Assembly: GCF_016907655.1 (NCBI RefSeq)
Contig: NZ_JAFBCL010000001.1
Span: 2,390,001-2,454,000 of the forward strand
Source of the DNA: Saccharothrix algeriensis
Lineage (GTDB): Bacteria > Actinomycetota > Actinomycetes > Mycobacteriales > Pseudonocardiaceae
Direction of reading: 5' to 3'
DNA length: 64,000 nt
A program made the translations under genes and the position numbers. The notes beneath the pieces were generated by a model. That model saw nothing but the letters and a program-made list of their open reading frames with translations, searched no databases and was not told where the DNA came from. Every line of letters begins with the position of its first letter. The first letter of the stretch is position 1. Below, in pieces: positions 62,567-64,000 of this stretch.

Positions 62567-64000
62567 CTACTGGCTGACCTGCCGGCCGGAGGCGTGCACG
62601 GGGCAGGAGGTGCGGGCCGGGCAGCGGTCGCAGTCCGCGGTCTCCGTGGCCGGGTAGGTGGGGCCCACGCTGGAGCCCGCGGCGGCCTGGACCGCCTCCA
62701 GCCAGGCCCGCACGCCCTGCTCGTCCAGCGGGGCCTGCTCCAGCTCCGTCGCGCCGGTCTTCCGGTTCTCCTTCGCCACGTAGAGCAGGCGGGCGCCGCC
62801 CGGGTCGGTGCCCAGGCCGAGGTGGGTGAAGCCGCCCAGGGCGGAGGCCAGCTGGTAGACCGCCAGCTGCGGGTGCCGGCGGGCTTCCTCCCGGGTCACC
62901 GGGGACTTGCCGGTCTTCAGGTCGACCACCACCGGGCGGCCGTCGCGGTCGGTCTCCAGGCGGTCGACGCGGCCCTTGACGCGCAGCCACGGGCCGCCCG
63001 CCTTCTTCGGCACCTCCACCGCGATCTCCTGCTCCACCGCGACCTGGGTGAGCTGGGAGCGGCTGGCGGCCAGCCAGGTCAGGAAGGTGTCCAGCATCCG
63101 CTCCACGCGCAGGCGCTCGCGGCGGGAGAACCACGGCGCGCCGGCGTCCACCGCCGCCCACGCCTCGGCCAGCTTGGCGCGCAGCTCCTCCTCCTGCGCG
63201 CCGGTGGCGGCGGCCTGGGCCAGGGCGTGGACGAGCGTCCCGGTGATCGACGCCAGCTCGGCCGGGTCCTGGCCGCCGTGGCGCTCCACCACCCAGCGCA
63301 GCGGGCACTTGGCCAGCACCTCCACCGTGGACGGCGAGACGCTCACCGTGTGCTCCTCGGTCCACAGCGGGGCCTCCGAGGTCACCGGGGCCAGGCCGTA
63401 CCAGGAGTCGGGGTGCGCGCCCGGCACGCCCTCGGCCGCCAGCCTGGCCAGCTGCACCGCCGCGCGACCGCGGCGCTCCTCCGGCTCGTCCGCGGAGCAG
63501 ACCACGCGGCGCAGCTCGCCGACCAGCTCGGCCAGCACCAGGCCGCGCTCGGGGGTGCTGGTGGGCCGCTCGGGCTCGTCGGTGGACAGCTCCTCCAGCT
63601 CGTCGAGGAAGCGGGAGGGCTGCTCGTCCTCGCCGCGGACGGCGCTGACCAGCAGCGTCCGCCGCGCCCGGCTGGCGGCCACCAGCAGCAGCCGGCGCTC
63701 CTCGGCCAGCAGCGGCGCGAGGGCGGAGACCTGCTCGCCCACGCCGGCCACCACGTCGACCATGCGCTCCACGCCCAGCAGGGACCCGCGCAGCCGCAGG
63801 TCGGGCCACACGCCCTCCTGCACGCCCGGCACGGCCACCACCGTCCACTCCCGACCGGCGGCGGCGTGCGCGGTCAGCACCGCCACCGCCTCGCCCACCG
63901 GGGCCGACTCGGCCAGCGTGTCACCGACGATCTGCTGCGCGGCCAGGTAGTCCGCGAAGCCGTCCGCCCCCGCGCCGGGCAGCCGGTCGACGTACTTCGC
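62567..64000 (-). CDS. adnA: AdnA helicase-nuclease subunit, C-terminal part (runs off window)
   Basis: The last 477 residues of a larger protein whose start lies beyond the window end; the reading frame is open to the final base. The helicase end is seen in LTAHAAAGREWTVVAVPGVQ and EERRLLLVAASRARRTLLV. The nuclease has GTLVHALAQAAA, KGRVDRLETD and VVDLKTGKSPVT. Cysteines in LAKCPLRW and the terminal CDRCPARTSCPVHA form the AddB/AdnA-type Fe-S cluster. It lies upstream of adnB on the same strand, 182 nt apart; no gene was found in that gap. Pairs with AdnB. Confidence 0.92.
   Translation of the reverse strand, partial: AKYVDRLPGAGADGFADYLAAQQIVGDTLAESAPVGEAVAVLTAHAAAGREWTVVAVPGVQEGVWPDLRLRGSLLGVERMVDVVAGVGEQVSALAPLLAEERRLLLVAASRARRTLLVSAVRGEDEQPSRFLDELEELSTDEPERPTSTPERGLVLAELVGELRRVVCSADEPEERRGRAAVQLARLAAEGVPGAHPDSWYGLAPVTSEAPLWTEEHTVSVSPSTVEVLAKCPLRWVVERHGGQDPAELASITGTLVHALAQAAATGAQEEELRAKLAEAWAAVDAGAPWFSRRERLRVERMLDTFLTWLAASRSQLTQVAVEQEIAVEVPKKAGGPWLRVKGRVDRLETDRDGRPVVVDLKTGKSPVTREEARRHPQLAVYQLASALGGFTHLGLGTDPGGARLLYVAKENRKTGATELEQAPLDEQGVRAWLEAVQAAAGSSVGPTYPATETADCDRCPARTSCPVHASGRQVSQ

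Overview
This window is dense chromosomal DNA of very high G+C (third codon positions almost always G or C, frequent GTG starts, ATGA/GTGA stop-start overlaps). Gene content and order point to an actinobacterium, most likely of the order Pseudonocardiales (Saccharothrix/Actinosynnema/Lentzea type). Two blocks recall Mycobacterium tuberculosis: glnA2, a Hip1/CaeA-like protease, panB, RNase H-CobC fusion, Zn-ribbon, Nif3, CobC-like, PtpA, SURF1, CobD (Rv2222c-Rv2236c region), and nudC, cation channel, adnB, adnA (Rv3199c-Rv3202c). The taxon is inferred from recalled synteny; no search was run.

Layout. 1-12.7 kb: a large glycosyltransferase/FkbM methyltransferase fusion coupled to glnA2, an LprG lipoprotein plus its MFS partner, an HdeD-like membrane protein, nadE, the Hip1-like lipoprotein protease, a DUF397 remnant and panB. 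12.8-15.2 kb: a metal-receptor-like protein, an RNB ribonuclease and a small conserved protein. 15.2-23.0 kb: a tight seven-gene minus-strand operon resembling a minimal type IV secretion apparatus (VirB2-like, small membrane protein, VirB4 ATPase, VirB6-like, VirB8-like, lysozyme/NlpC hydrolase, repeat-tailed protein) with a divergent ribbon-helix-helix-like gene, but no relaxase or coupling protein. 23.9-26.1 kb: a secreted DUF6345-like protein and RNase P RNA. 26.3-37.3 kb: the Rv2228c-Rv2236c-like block, interrupted by a polyprenyl synthase and small membrane proteins.

37.3-44.0 kb carries the most notable locus: three overlapping genes of the Wadjet type I defence system, jetA (TIGR02677), jetB (TIGR02678) and the SMC-like jetC (TIGR02680), all apparently intact. 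The usual fourth gene, the TOPRIM nuclease jetD (TIGR02679), is absent. Its expected place holds about seven imperfect 32-34 bp tandem repeats before the next gene. The island lies exactly at the junction of the two mycobacteria-like blocks.

44.3-64 kb: NudC and an M16 peptidase pair, a DUF2207 protein, two paralogous secreted zinc metallopeptidases, a two-component system, a TrkA-type potassium channel coupled to an M20 peptidase, two small unknowns, and the AdnB/AdnA helicase-nuclease pair (AdnA runs off the right end). Many genes outside operons show a TAnnnT-like -10 box 6-8 nt before the start and no Shine-Dalgarno, suggesting leaderless transcription. No tRNA, 16S/23S rRNA, insertion sequence or CRISPR array was seen.
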